Assembly: GCA_022794255.1 (NCBI GenBank) | Contig: JAAWEL010000036.1 | Span: 50,202-114,201 of the forward strand | DNA: 64,000 bases | Source: Lachnospiraceae bacterium | Lineage (GTDB): Bacteria; Bacillota; Clostridia; Lachnospirales; Lachnospiraceae | Reading direction: 5' to 3' | Shown here: piece by piece, positions 54,318 through 63,298 of the stretch | How positions within the stretch are numbered: position 1 is the stretch's first letter | Layout: every line of letters begins with the position of its first letter | Notes under the pieces: generated by a model | Told to the model about the DNA's origin: nothing | Seen by the model: the letters and a program-made list of their open reading frames with translations, nothing else | Database searches by the model: none | Position numbers and translations under genes: made by a program

Positions 54318-55565
54318 TCACGGCCCCTTCCCGCCATATATTTCTTTCCATTGATCTTCTGTCAGCCGCTCGGAATGCCACCATAGTTCACAACCGCCCT
54401 CTGGAAATAGGATTTGATTTGATACATATTGAAAGCCACCGTCATCAAGAGGACGCACCACTGTTTTATGGGTATAGGCCCTGGAGGTGTTTTCTTCCGG
54501 ATATACAGCATTCACAATAAGGGTTATGGTTCCGTCACTGTTTTTTGTAAAGCTTACCACTTCCGGATATGGAATTTCCGGGTACTCCACCTCATAAAAT
54601 CCTCTCGGCCTGTATTCATACGTTTGATCCTCCGGATAATAAGTAGTCTTTTTTTGCAGTTCCTCATGGTCTATTCTGACATGGCTCTCAATAACATACT
54701 CAAATACTTCTGCCGGGATCCTGTATATGGCCTCTGAGCTACAATTATCATTGCCTGCATAAGAAACCGGCTGTCCGTAAATATCCGGATAAAACCGATC
54801 AAATAAATCATAAAAATTCAGATTTCCAAAATCCTGTTCACTCCAGTCAACAAGAAAAAGATTATTTTCCCCATAGCCCACTGGCAGCAGATACATTCTG
54901 TTTAATTCCCTGCACCTTTCATCCAGCGGCTCCACCCGCAGAGCCGTATATTCTGGCTCATCACTAAGAGAAAGCGCATAATAGCTTTCCGAATAATAGC
55001 TTCCCCCAAACAACAGATAACCTTCTTTTGTATACTCCCATAAATCTGCCGGATAGCTCACCGTTTCCACGCTTTCCAGTGTCCCGTTTATATACTGATA
55101 ATATCCCCTGACCACATCCACTGTGCCATCTGCTGTATGAAGGTCGTATTTTATCAGTTCGCCAGAACCAGAAACCACGATTATAGTCAGCTCTGCTTCT
55201 TGTCTCTCTTCTGCTGATCTGTAAAAACGCAGAACCTGTTCCGCGCCTGCCATATTAATCTGATTTTCTTCATCTGCCACAACATAACCAAGTTCCCCAA
55301 TTCCCTCAACAATACTTCTCACTGTTTCCAGCGCATCGTAAGATCCCTTCTCTGTTGCCTGGTCATATATTTCACAATAAAGGGCAGCAATTGGTCCCTC
55401 ATCAAAATCAAGGCTCTCTTTTGCTGGCTCTTTCTCCAAATCCGCCTCACCGACCTGGGCTTTTTGCGGCATAACTTGATTTTCCCGTTCTTTTCTGCCA
55501 CACCCTGCTGCAAGAATAAGAATACCTGCAATAAGAATCACCTCTCGTTTTCCCACTTTTTTCAT
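54318..55565 (-). CDS. Lipoprotein of unknown function
   Basis: This protein of about 415 residues has a lipoprotein signal (KKVGKREVILIAG, then LILAAGCG). I do not recognise the mature part. It is acidic and rich in tyrosine, with beta-type segments such as NSDGTITLIVNAVYPEENTS and GGFQYVSNQILFPEGG near the end. I chose the ATG at 55565; the frame also opens at a TTG at 55592. Neither has a strong ribosome site. It lies 61 bases after the MBL-fold gene on the same strand and may be co-transcribed with it. Confidence 0.7.
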   Translation of the reverse strand: MKKVGKREVILIAGILILAAGCGRKERENQVMPQKAQVGEADLEKEPAKESLDFDEGPIAALYCEIYDQATEKGSYDALETVRSIVEGIGELGYVVADEENQINMAGAEQVLRFYRSAEERQEAELTIIVVSGSGELIKYDLHTADGTVDVVRGYYQYINGTLESVETVSYPADLWEYTKEGYLLFGGSYYSESYYALSLSDEPEYTALRVEPLDERCRELNRMYLLPVGYGENNLFLVDWSEQDFGNLNFYDLFDRFYPDIYGQPVSYAGNDNCSSEAIYRIPAEVFEYVIESHVRIDHEELQKKTTYYPEDQTYEYRPRGFYEVEYPEIPYPEVVSFTKNSDGTITLIVNAVYPEENTSRAYTHKTVVRPLDDGGFQYVSNQILFPEGGCELWWHSERLTEDQWKEIYGGKGP

Positions 55566-55626
55566 TTCTACCAGACCAGCCTTTCCAGACAATCCTAAAT
55601 TCCAAATATAAATAATACGATTCTTT

Positions 55627-56505
55627 CTATGTCCTATGCCAAAGCAGCATATTATCCTGAAACGAAGCTTCCAGCTTCCCTGTATCTTTCATCCAGGAAA
55701 GGTACGAGCGCACTGTACTGCCAACCAACACATACTGCTCAAAATTCATGGAAAGCCCATAACTTCTAAACACTTCCTGAAGAATCTTCTCAAAGCAAGC
55801 CGGCTCCTCACAGATAGATAAAATGCGTTCCACAATATTCTGCACCTTATCCCGGTTATAACGGACAAGCTCCTTCACGTCTGCAGAAATCTCTGCATGG
55901 GCGGGAACAAACATAGTCGCATTCATCTTCTCCACCTTGTCCAGCGTTTCCAGATAAGCTCCCACATCGTAGATAAAGGAAACTGCATATTTTTCCAAAG
56001 TCTCTCTGCTGCTTAAGCAATCCGCAAGGAACACCACACCATCCGGCATTCTAAATCCCACCATGTCAAAAAAATGGCCTGGCAGGGGAATCACTTCTAT
56101 TTCTTTCGGAAACTCCTCGTCCAAAAAGTCTGACACATCACTCTCCTGTGCCATCAAAAACTTATGCCGCAGATCCTTGCATGGATATCCGCCATAAAGG
56201 AAGGATGGTTCTAATACCGGATATTTTGTAAAAGCCGCCTCTATGCCACTAGAATACACCTTACACCCTGTCTGACTCTGCAAATATCTGTTCCCGCCGA
56301 TATGGTCTGCATTGGAGTGGGTATTTAAAATTGCCGCCAGCTTCCAGCCCTTCTTATCCAGTATCTGTCTGACCTTTCTCCCTGCATCCTTGTCATTCCC
56401 GCTGTCTATCAAATAAATATTTCTATCGTCCACAGCATAAACCCCTATCCTCGCCGGACAATTTATATAATAGCACCTCTCACTAATCTGTACCAATTCA
56501 TACAT
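55627..56505 (-). CDS. MBL-fold metallo-hydrolase
   Basis: This 292-residue protein has a metallo-beta-lactamase fold with the metal motif NTHSNADHIGGN, the next His in PLPGHFFDMVGF, the Asp in FLADCLSS and a final His in VPAHAEIS. The third residue of the HxHxDH motif is Asn here, as in some branches of the superfamily. A C-terminal helical region of about 80 residues follows. Such enzymes hydrolyse thioesters, lactones or phosphodiesters; the substrate is unknown. I chose the ATG at 56505, with AAGGAGG upstream. Confidence 0.85.
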   Translation of the reverse strand: MYELVQISERCYYINCPARIGVYAVDDRNIYLIDSGNDKDAGRKVRQILDKKGWKLAAILNTHSNADHIGGNRYLQSQTGCKVYSSGIEAAFTKYPVLEPSFLYGGYPCKDLRHKFLMAQESDVSDFLDEEFPKEIEVIPLPGHFFDMVGFRMPDGVVFLADCLSSRETLEKYAVSFIYDVGAYLETLDKVEKMNATMFVPAHAEISADVKELVRYNRDKVQNIVERILSICEEPACFEKILQEVFRSYGLSMNFEQYVLVGSTVRSYLSWMKDTGKLEASFQDNMLLWHRT

Positions 56506-56729
56506 CTTCCATCTCCTCCTTCTCGTTTTCCTCAAACGGGTTGTATTCCCAGCTATAGCAGAAGCCGGACGAGACCAATCCATTCCTTCATTTGAACTAG
56601 ACCTATAATTGCCAGACCGAAGCCAACAAATGCCCCATAGCTTCCCAATACTCTTCAGGCCATATCTTTTCGATTATCCTTTCAATTCTTTTATCAATCA
56701 CTCTTCAAGGATCCTGGGAATAGAGAAAA
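56506..56729. other. Intergenic region with no convincing gene
   Basis: I find only a 32-codon open frame on the minus strand (56603-56701, GTG start) without a ribosome site, and a possible weak promoter for the MBL gene. Nothing else is recognisable. Confidence 0.45.
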
Positions 56730-56767
56730 CGTTCTTATCCGCACAGTTTCCTGCAGGCATAAGAACG
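56730..56767 (-). terminator. Intrinsic terminator of the small minus-strand transcript
   Basis: On the minus strand, CGTTCTTAT pairs with ATAAGAACG around a 20-base loop, followed by TTTTCTCT. No known gene ends here. Confidence 0.72.
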
Positions 56768-56903
56768 CCAGTCCTGACAATATAAAATTAGGCATACCAA
56801 ATCTGCAATGCCACAGAGCAGCAGAATCGTTCCACTTGCTTGAGAATGACACAGGATGTCAAGTTTGTCCAGCTCTCTTTCCAAATATTTGTAAAAATAT
56901 ACC
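56730..56903 (-). ncRNA. Candidate small RNA or very short coding transcript
   Basis: A promoter (56938-56910) and a terminator (56730-56767) on the minus strand frame a transcript of about 170 bases. Inside it a frame of about 55 codons reaches the terminator. It contains a hydrophobic segment (TILLLCGIADLVCLILY) but has no ATG and no ribosome site within the predicted transcript. It could be a non-coding RNA, a leaderless small membrane peptide, or gene debris. The call rests only on the pairing of the two signals. Confidence 0.4.
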
Positions 56904-56909
56904 ACTACG

Positions 56910-56938
56910 ATTATAACAGAAATGCGTCTGTCACACAA
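56910..56938 (-). promoter_or_regulatory. Extended -10 promoter in the intergenic region
   Basis: On the minus strand, TTGTGT (56938-56933) and TATAAT (56915-56910) are 17 bases apart, with TG one base before the -10. It points towards the orphan terminator at 56730-56767. Confidence 0.6.
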
Positions 56939-57039
56939 GCAACAAAATTTTTCCAGACTTATTATTATTTCTTGGCATATCCGTTTTTTCAAAAAATACA
57001 AAATTTCGAGATCCTTAATAAATATGGAAATATATTACC

Positions 57040-57068
57040 TTGTTTTATACTCTTCCCTATGATACAAT
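57040..57068 (+). promoter_or_regulatory. Promoter of the polysaccharide locus, copy 1
   Basis: TTGTTT (57040-57045), a 17-base spacer, then TACAAT (57063-57068). The surrounding bases are repeated at the second promoter (58669-58697). Confidence 0.75.
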
Positions 57069-57116
57069 AAAGCAGAATTTATCGCCAAAGAATATATAAG
57101 TAAGGGGAGATTATCT

Positions 57117-58538
57117 ATGGATTCCTTAAATACGCAAACCACTTATGAACAGGAAATTGATTTGAAGGATCTGATTTTTGCTATCCTTTATAAGTGGAAA
57201 ATCATTTTAATAACTGTGATAGTTTTTGCCGTCTTGTTAGGTGGAGCAAAAGGCTTTCTTACATATAAAAGCCAAAATGATCCCAATGCTGTTTCTCAAA
57301 AAGAAGAAGCTCATCAAGAAGAACTGGCACAATACGAATCGGATCTAGTTTCTTATGAGCGAGAAATTGCAAATATTTCTGACAACATCATTAATCAGCA
57401 GGAATATTTGGAAAATTCTATTCTCATGAATATAAGTCCCTATGATGTGTGTGAGGCCAGAAGCGACCTTTTTATTAAAACTGACTATGAAATTATGCCT
57501 GGTATGGCCTACCAAAATGTGAATTATACCGATTCGATCCTACAGGCCTATCAGTACATTATCACCAGCGCTTCCTTCCTTGAGGACATTAATCCTTCTC
57601 CAGAAATTGATACTCATTATTTGCAGGAATTGGTATCTGTAAAAAGAGGGCAGTTAGACTCTCAGGCTTCAACCGCTAACCTTAGTTCCCTGACAAACTT
57701 GCTTTCCATCTATGTACAGCATTCAGATCAGGAAGAGTCTGAAAAGATTCTCAATGCGATTTTAGATCAATTGAATACTCTTCATCAGCAAGTTGCAAAA
57801 GATATCGGGGAGCATACGGTCAAGATTTTGAATACAAGCGCTGATCACATTATTGATTTCAGCCTTTCGGAAAAACAAGCCACAAATTTCAAACGTCTGG
57901 ATATGTTGCAGACCTCCTTGGCTGAGAAAAAAACGGCATTACAAGAGTTAACGAAACCAGCAAATGTAACCTCTCCTTCTTCTGCCTTCATAAAAAGTAC
58001 TGTTAAGTATGGAGTTTTAGGCGGTGTGCTAGGTGGTTTTCTTATCGTATTTTTTATATGTGTATGTTTCCTGTTAAGCGATAAGCTATATTCCCCGAAA
58101 GAACTCCGCAACCGTTTTGGCGCTAAGATTCTTGGAACCCTGACCATTGCTGCCAGCTCTAAAAAAAGCAGCATTGACCAATGGCTAAGTCATTTAGAAG
58201 GACGCAGCAGAAATTCCACGGCAGATGAATATGAATTGATTACTGCAAATATCAAAAATTACACAAATAATATAAAAACATTACTCGTATCCGGCTGTGC
58301 TGCTTCCGATTCTATAATACAGGTAACGGATTATCTGAAGGATCGTCTCCCCAATGTACAAGTAATCACTGGAGGAAACATTCTTCAGAATGTGGATGCT
58401 ATTCAGAAATTATCTGAATGCGACAGTGTTGTATTCGTGGAACAATGCAATTATTCCTCCTATCATTCTATTGAGCTGGAGCTTGAGAAAGCCTATGATT
58501 TGAAAAAAGAAATTGTTGGATTTATTGTCTTTGAATAG
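57117..58538 (+). CDS. Polysaccharide chain-length/export protein with a kinase-like C-terminal tail
   Basis: This 473-residue Wzz/CapA-type protein has an N-terminal cytoplasmic stretch, a membrane helix (about residues 29-51), a long extracellular coiled-coil part, and a second helix (about 300-322). The C-terminal 140 residues resemble a tyrosine kinase of the CpsD type (KTLLVSGCAASDS, then CDSVVFVEQCNYSSY and KKEIVGFIVF), but the Walker A lysine motif is missing. It probably controls polymer length and export without kinase activity of its own. It is the first gene of the locus and has its own terminator. Confidence 0.83.
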   Translation: MDSLNTQTTYEQEIDLKDLIFAILYKWKIILITVIVFAVLLGGAKGFLTYKSQNDPNAVSQKEEAHQEELAQYESDLVSYEREIANISDNIINQQEYLENSILMNISPYDVCEARSDLFIKTDYEIMPGMAYQNVNYTDSILQAYQYIITSASFLEDINPSPEIDTHYLQELVSVKRGQLDSQASTANLSSLTNLLSIYVQHSDQEESEKILNAILDQLNTLHQQVAKDIGEHTVKILNTSADHIIDFSLSEKQATNFKRLDMLQTSLAEKKTALQELTKPANVTSPSSAFIKSTVKYGVLGGVLGGFLIVFFICVCFLLSDKLYSPKELRNRFGAKILGTLTIAASSKKSSIDQWLSHLEGRSRNSTADEYELITANIKNYTNNIKTLLVSGCAASDSIIQVTDYLKDRLPNVQVITGGNILQNVDAIQKLSECDSVVFVEQCNYSSYHSIELELEKAYDLKKEIVGFIVFE

Positions 58539-58566
58539 TATGTGAATATTCTGCCTGCAACTAAAA

Positions 58567-58598
58567 ACGCCGCTTTTTCAGCGGCGTATACTTTTTAT
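58567..58598 (+). terminator. Intrinsic terminator after the chain-length gene
   Basis: ACGCCGCT-TTTTC-AGCGGCGT is a perfect 8 bp stem, followed by a T-rich stretch. Confidence 0.88.
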
Positions 58599-58668
58599 TC
58601 AATCATCTCACCTCAACGCATCCAACACTGGTGCATCCTCTCCAAATCTTTCTGCAAACTATACCACC

Positions 58669-58697
58669 TTGTTTTCTATTTGCCTCTATGATACAAT
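58669..58697 (+). promoter_or_regulatory. Promoter of the glycosyltransferase genes, copy 2
   Basis: TTGTTT (58669-58674), a 17-base spacer, then TACAAT (58692-58697). CCTTGTTTT upstream, CTATGATACAATAAAGCA and AATTTs downstream repeat those of the promoter at 57040-57068. Confidence 0.75.
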
Positions 58698-58750
58698 AAA
58701 GCATAATTTGATTCTGATGGCCTGAGAGCAGGCCACTGACAGGAGAAAAA

Positions 58751-59713
58751 ATGCCCGAAATTTCTATTATTATGAGCACCTATAATGAACCCCTGGAATA
58801 TCTGTCCGCTTCAATCGATTCCGTTTTAAGACAGACCTTTCAGGACTACGAATTTATTATCATTCTGGATAATCCTGAAAACAGGCAGATTCATGATTGT
58901 GTCTGTTCTTATGCTCAAAAAGACAAACGGATTGTGGTCCTAGAAAACAAACAAAATCTGGGACTTACAAAAAGCTTAAACAAAGCCATCAAAATGGCGC
59001 GGGGAAATTATATGTCCCGAATGGATGCTGATGATATTATGGCAAAAACTTGCCTGGAACGAGAACTAGAAGCAATCCGGAAAGATCACCTGGACTTTGT
59101 ATCTGCCTCCAAAATCAATATAGACGAGGATGGAAAAAGACTAGGCACCTACATCAATGATCTGTCCCCCCGGCAGATGAGAAAGCTTCTGCCTTATGAC
59201 AACAGTATCAATCATCCTACTGTTATGGTTAAAATGGAGATTATCCGCCAGGAAAATGGCTATCGAGAGATTCCTTCCTGTGAAGATTACGATTTATGGC
59301 TCCGCATATTATTTCACGGCTTCCGCATGCGCATATTGCCGGACATTTTTTTACTATACCGTATGCGCAAAGATGGAGTCTGTGGGAGTAATTCTTATAA
59401 GCAATATCTGTCAAAACGGTTTTTACTTGAAATGTGCAAACAAGCCAGGAAAAATCCGGATATTTTTCAAGATTGCCATGCATATGATCGCTTTATCAGG
59501 CAGCAGAACACATCTCCCGAAAAAACAGAGCGGTTTAATCAGGCGTACAAACAGCTGTACCAGGGATTGAATGATATAGGGCACCAAAGGTTTTGCAAAG
59601 GTATGTCCCAAATATTTCTGGCCGTTTGTACTGATATGGATATTGGGAGGATTATCCTCAATAAACTCCAATATCAGATACGAAAAAAGCTTGTAGTAAA
59701 ATTTGTAATCTAA
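58751..59713 (+). CDS. Family 2 glycosyltransferase
   Basis: This 320-residue inverting GT-A enzyme opens with ISIIMSTYNEPLEYL and has the metal-binding MDADD in NYMSRMDADDIM, followed by PSCEDYDLWLRIL. It transfers a sugar from a nucleotide donor to the growing polysaccharide unit on the inner face of the membrane. No strong membrane helix is seen. CAGGAG lies 6 bases before the ATG. The specific sugar cannot be read from sequence. Confidence 0.92.
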   Translation: MPEISIIMSTYNEPLEYLSASIDSVLRQTFQDYEFIIILDNPENRQIHDCVCSYAQKDKRIVVLENKQNLGLTKSLNKAIKMARGNYMSRMDADDIMAKTCLERELEAIRKDHLDFVSASKINIDEDGKRLGTYINDLSPRQMRKLLPYDNSINHPTVMVKMEIIRQENGYREIPSCEDYDLWLRILFHGFRMRILPDIFLLYRMRKDGVCGSNSYKQYLSKRFLLEMCKQARKNPDIFQDCHAYDRFIRQQNTSPEKTERFNQAYKQLYQGLNDIGHQRFCKGMSQIFLAVCTDMDIGRIILNKLQYQIRKKLVVKFVI

Positions 59714-59731
59714 AGAATCGAGGTGTTTTCA

Positions 59732-60607
59732 ATGGATGATTTGGCTTTAATCGTTCTGAACTACAACAGTGCAGAAGACACCATTCTCTGCGTCAATCAG
59801 CTGCTTTCTTTTAAAAGTAGCTTTCACATCATTGTTGTGGATAATTTTTCCTCTGATAATTCTTATACACGGCTTCAGGATACTCTGGGGGGCTATTCCT
59901 TTGTAGATCTTCTTCAGGCTCCCTCCAATGGCGGCTACAGCGCCGGGAACAATCTGGGGATCCGATATGCTGTCAGCCATTATAAAATAAAGGTTATAGG
60001 GATCCTGAATCCAGATGTATTTATTCCTAACCTAGAGGTCTTAAAAAGCATGAAAGCTGTATTGATGAGCAATGACAAGTATGCCATCATTGGCGGGGCT
60101 GCCTTAGATGGCAGAAACCAGTACAATCCAAACCTGTCATCCTGGAATATTCCCTCCTCCATGGATTTGATCAGGAACCATTTTATTCTCAATCATCGGC
60201 ATGCACAAATACCATCTCTGAAAATTATTGGAGATAAGTTGGCACAGGTTGAATGTGTTGCCGGCTGTTTTTTCCTTGCCCGTTTATCCGTAATGCAAGA
60301 ATTGGGATTCTTAGATGAAAATGTATTTTTGTACAATGAAGAAAATATTTTGGGCATTAAATGCAAGAAAAAGGGATATGTGGAATTGGTTGCATTAGAC
60401 CAGTTCTATATACACAATCATAAAAATTCTCCTGCACAGAAGCCCTCCTTGAAAAAGCTGATTTCTGCTTCAAAAATCGGATATCAGTCACGATGTTATC
60501 TGTGCAAAGCCTACTATTCCCCTAAATTTCTCCCTATGCTGTGGGCTGTGGAAATGGTAAACCGTTTATATATATTTCTTTCCTATATCAAGAATCGCAT
60601 AAGATAG
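59732..60607 (+). CDS. Family 2 glycosyltransferase, rhamnosyltransferase-like
   Basis: This 291-residue protein opens with LALIVLNYNSAEDTI and has the donor-site segments NGGYSAGNNLGIRYA and GILNPDVFIP. The later stretch CVAGCFFLARLSVMQELGFL, then DENVFLYNEE, is typical of the WbbL/rhamnosyltransferase-like branch. I chose the ATG at 59732; GAGGTG lies upstream and an in-frame GTG at 59723 is less likely. It starts 18 bases after the previous gene. Confidence 0.9.
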   Translation: MDDLALIVLNYNSAEDTILCVNQLLSFKSSFHIIVVDNFSSDNSYTRLQDTLGGYSFVDLLQAPSNGGYSAGNNLGIRYAVSHYKIKVIGILNPDVFIPNLEVLKSMKAVLMSNDKYAIIGGAALDGRNQYNPNLSSWNIPSSMDLIRNHFILNHRHAQIPSLKIIGDKLAQVECVAGCFFLARLSVMQELGFLDENVFLYNEENILGIKCKKKGYVELVALDQFYIHNHKNSPAQKPSLKKLISASKIGYQSRCYLCKAYYSPKFLPMLWAVEMVNRLYIFLSYIKNRIR

Positions 60608-60627
60608 GGAATCGGAGGACTGTGTCA

Positions 60628-62112
60628 ATGAAAGAAAAAAATCTGGGATTCAATACAATCCTGAATGTCATTAAATCCGGATTATCCGTTTTATTTCCTC
60701 TGATCACATATCCCTATGTTCTCCGTATTCTGGGAGAAGAAGGAGTGGGAAGAATTTCTTATTGCGCTTCTATTATCAGCTACTTTTCAATGATCGCTAT
60801 GTTAGGTATCGCCACCTATGGTATTCGGGAAGGCGCGAAAAGAAAAACTGACAAAAAAGAATTCAGGCAATTTGTCAATGAAGTGTACACCATCAATATC
60901 TGCAGCACAATCATTGCTTATGTACTGTTATTTTGTATTGTGTGCTTTCTGCCAAAGCTTCACAGCTATTCCAAATTGCTGGCTTTACAAAGCCTGTCTA
61001 TTATTCTGACAACCATGGGCCTTGACTGGGTTAATACCATTTTTGAGGATTTTTTCTTAATTACCGTGCGAAGCATTTTTACTCACCTGTTGTCCTTTGC
61101 CTTATTGTTCCTTTTGGTTCGTACACCAGATGACTATTATTGGTATGCCTTGCTCACTGTCATAACCAATGGCATTGTCTGCGTTTCCAATTGGTTCTAT
61201 GTCCGGAAATATGTAAAGCCACAAATTACTTTTCATCTGAAACTTCAGCAGCATATAGGTCCTTTACTGCTATTATTCTCCAATTCTATTGCCATCTCTA
61301 TCTATGTGAATTTTGATACTACCATGCTGGGATGGATGAAGGGAGATTATTATGTAGGTCTGTATGCAGTTGCTGTAAAAATTTATACGATCATGAAAAG
61401 TTTGCTTGCCGCCATATATGTGGTCACGATTCCACGGCTTGCCTTTTATATCGGCAAGAAGAAACAACAAGAATATAAAAAAGTGTATACCGATTTGTGG
61501 GGATACCTGTCAATTTTATTAATCCCGTCTGGAATCGGCCTTTTGTGTATCTCCCATGAAATCATGATTCTTATGGGAGGTGCAAAATATGGGATAGCCA
61601 CCCCCACGCTTCAAATTCTTTCCATCGGCCTGATATTTGCTGTCTTTGGAGGACTGATCACAGCTGTTCTGAATATCACGATTGGAAAGGAACAAAACAA
61701 TCTTATAGCAACGATTTTAAGCGCTGTTATTAATTGCGGACTCAACCTTATACTGATCCCGCTTTTTAACCAAAATGGCGCTGCATTTACCACCCTGCTA
61801 TCTGAGTTCTTTGTTTTTGGGTACTGTTTTGCAAAAATAGAAAACAAAAGCAATTATTTAGACTTTTCCATAGTCCTGAAAGCTGTTCGGGATGCTTTGG
61901 TGGGTTCTGCACTGATCCTGCTATTTTCGTTTTTTGTAAAACAGTTCATTGACATACTGTTTCTTCGGATGATGGTTATTATTGGAGGGAGCGTTATCCT
62001 TTATGCGCTAAGCCTTTCTGTCCTAAAGAACATCTATTTCCTATATGTCTTTACGATTGCAAAAAAGCGTTGGGATCAGTTACTGGAAAAAATCGGAGGG
62101 AAATTGGAATGA
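60628..62112 (+). CDS. Polysaccharide flippase (Wzx/RfbX type)
   Basis: This 494-residue protein has about 12-14 membrane helices and the polysaccharide transporter start NVIKSGLSVLFPLITYPYV, then RILGEEGVGRISY. It should flip lipid-linked repeat units across the membrane. I chose the ATG at 60628, with GGAGG 9 bases upstream. The open frame before it overlaps the previous gene and is not real. It overlaps the next gene by 4 bases. Confidence 0.93.
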   Translation: MKEKNLGFNTILNVIKSGLSVLFPLITYPYVLRILGEEGVGRISYCASIISYFSMIAMLGIATYGIREGAKRKTDKKEFRQFVNEVYTINICSTIIAYVLLFCIVCFLPKLHSYSKLLALQSLSIILTTMGLDWVNTIFEDFFLITVRSIFTHLLSFALLFLLVRTPDDYYWYALLTVITNGIVCVSNWFYVRKYVKPQITFHLKLQQHIGPLLLLFSNSIAISIYVNFDTTMLGWMKGDYYVGLYAVAVKIYTIMKSLLAAIYVVTIPRLAFYIGKKKQQEYKKVYTDLWGYLSILLIPSGIGLLCISHEIMILMGGAKYGIATPTLQILSIGLIFAVFGGLITAVLNITIGKEQNNLIATILSAVINCGLNLILIPLFNQNGAAFTTLLSEFFVFGYCFAKIENKSNYLDFSIVLKAVRDALVGSALILLFSFFVKQFIDILFLRMMVIIGGSVILYALSLSVLKNIYFLYVFTIAKKRWDQLLEKIGGKLE

Positions 62113-63281
62113 ATCTGCCAGATACGAAAATTATAATGTTCACAGAAGGAGATGCCAATTCGGTCGATACCTGGTCGAATATTCCTTATTTTCTTTCACA
62201 AAGCCTTGAAGCTGCTGGTGCTGTTGTATATAGAAGCGATATCGGTCCTGCCTCTAGCCCAAAGGCTGAAAAGCTTCTTTTTCTTTGTGTGGATTTTGCT
62301 GCTCATTGTCTGAGAAAAGTTGTTGGAAATAATCCGATTTATGAATTAAACCGCACATCGGTCTACTATCAGTCTGTTCTGAGAAAAATGAAAAACGCTT
62401 TGGCACAACACCCTGATGTGAAAAACTGCCTGACGCTTACCTTCAGCCATTCAGGAGCGCTTCTTTCCAAATGTCCTCCTCGCACATTTATGCTCTGTGA
62501 CTGGCCCATTGAATATCTAATCAAAGTACAGCAGAACCGGACGCCGGGAATATTAGAAAAACTGGCTATCAAACGGCAGATAAAAGAAATACTGGCTGCA
62601 GATTATGTGATCACTCTATTTCCTGATGTGCAGGAGTTCATGGAAAGAACATACAAAAGAAAAATATTATATCTGGGAAATGTAATTAATTCCAAGCTTA
62701 TCGATTTCCCAGAAAAAGAAACCATAGAAAAAAAGGCCCGAAATAATCATTATCTATTTATTGGCAGACAAAAATATATCAATAGCGCAATTTCTTTAGT
62801 CCAAGCTGCCGAACACTATAATAAAAATCATGAAACTAAGATTACAATTGATATCATTGGTCTCACAAAAGAAATGAACCCCTTGTTTTCTTCTGACTAT
62901 GTCCAATGCTATGGGTACTTAAGCAAAGAAAACGAAGAGCAAGAAAAGCTTTATTATAACCTTATCCTTCACGCAAAAGCCATTGTGAATACAACTGAAG
63001 GCTGGAATGGTATGTCCTCTCTAATTGAGGCAATGTACTATGACACCCCGGTTATTATCGTCCCCAATCCTAATATAATAAAAACCTTTGGCAATCAATG
63101 TGATTTTGGCGTTTACTGTAAAAAGGATACTTGCAAAGCAGTATTGGAAGCCATTTTGACCATTCAGGCTATGCCCAATAAGGATTATGTCCTTACATGC
63201 CAGCAGGCACACAAGAAGGTAGAAACCTTTACATGGACAAATTATGCGAAAAAGCTGATATCTCTTATAAAAAATGATTAA
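62109..63281 (+). CDS. GT-B glycosyltransferase (GT4-like)
   Basis: This 390-residue protein has a diverged N-terminal half. The C-terminal half has the phosphate-binding area YLFIGRQKYINSAISLVQAA and the conserved acidic motif NTTEGWNGMSSLIEAMYYD, followed by PVIIVPNPN, as in retaining GT-B transferases. The start ATG overlaps the flippase stop codon (ATGA), and GGAGG lies 9 bases before it. Sugar specificity is unknown. Confidence 0.85.
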   Translation: MNLPDTKIIMFTEGDANSVDTWSNIPYFLSQSLEAAGAVVYRSDIGPASSPKAEKLLFLCVDFAAHCLRKVVGNNPIYELNRTSVYYQSVLRKMKNALAQHPDVKNCLTLTFSHSGALLSKCPPRTFMLCDWPIEYLIKVQQNRTPGILEKLAIKRQIKEILAADYVITLFPDVQEFMERTYKRKILYLGNVINSKLIDFPEKETIEKKARNNHYLFIGRQKYINSAISLVQAAEHYNKNHETKITIDIIGLTKEMNPLFSSDYVQCYGYLSKENEEQEKLYYNLILHAKAIVNTTEGWNGMSSLIEAMYYDTPVIIVPNPNIIKTFGNQCDFGVYCKKDTCKAVLEAILTIQAMPNKDYVLTCQQAHKKVETFTWTNYAKKLISLIKND

Positions 63282-63298
63282 TCGGAAAGGGTTTACAT

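Noticed and set aside
56735..57001. 88-codon minus-strand open frame in the intergenic region
   Set aside because: Its ATG lies upstream of the predicted promoter, there is no ribosome site, and its 3' end runs into the terminator hairpin. I kept only the transcript candidate.
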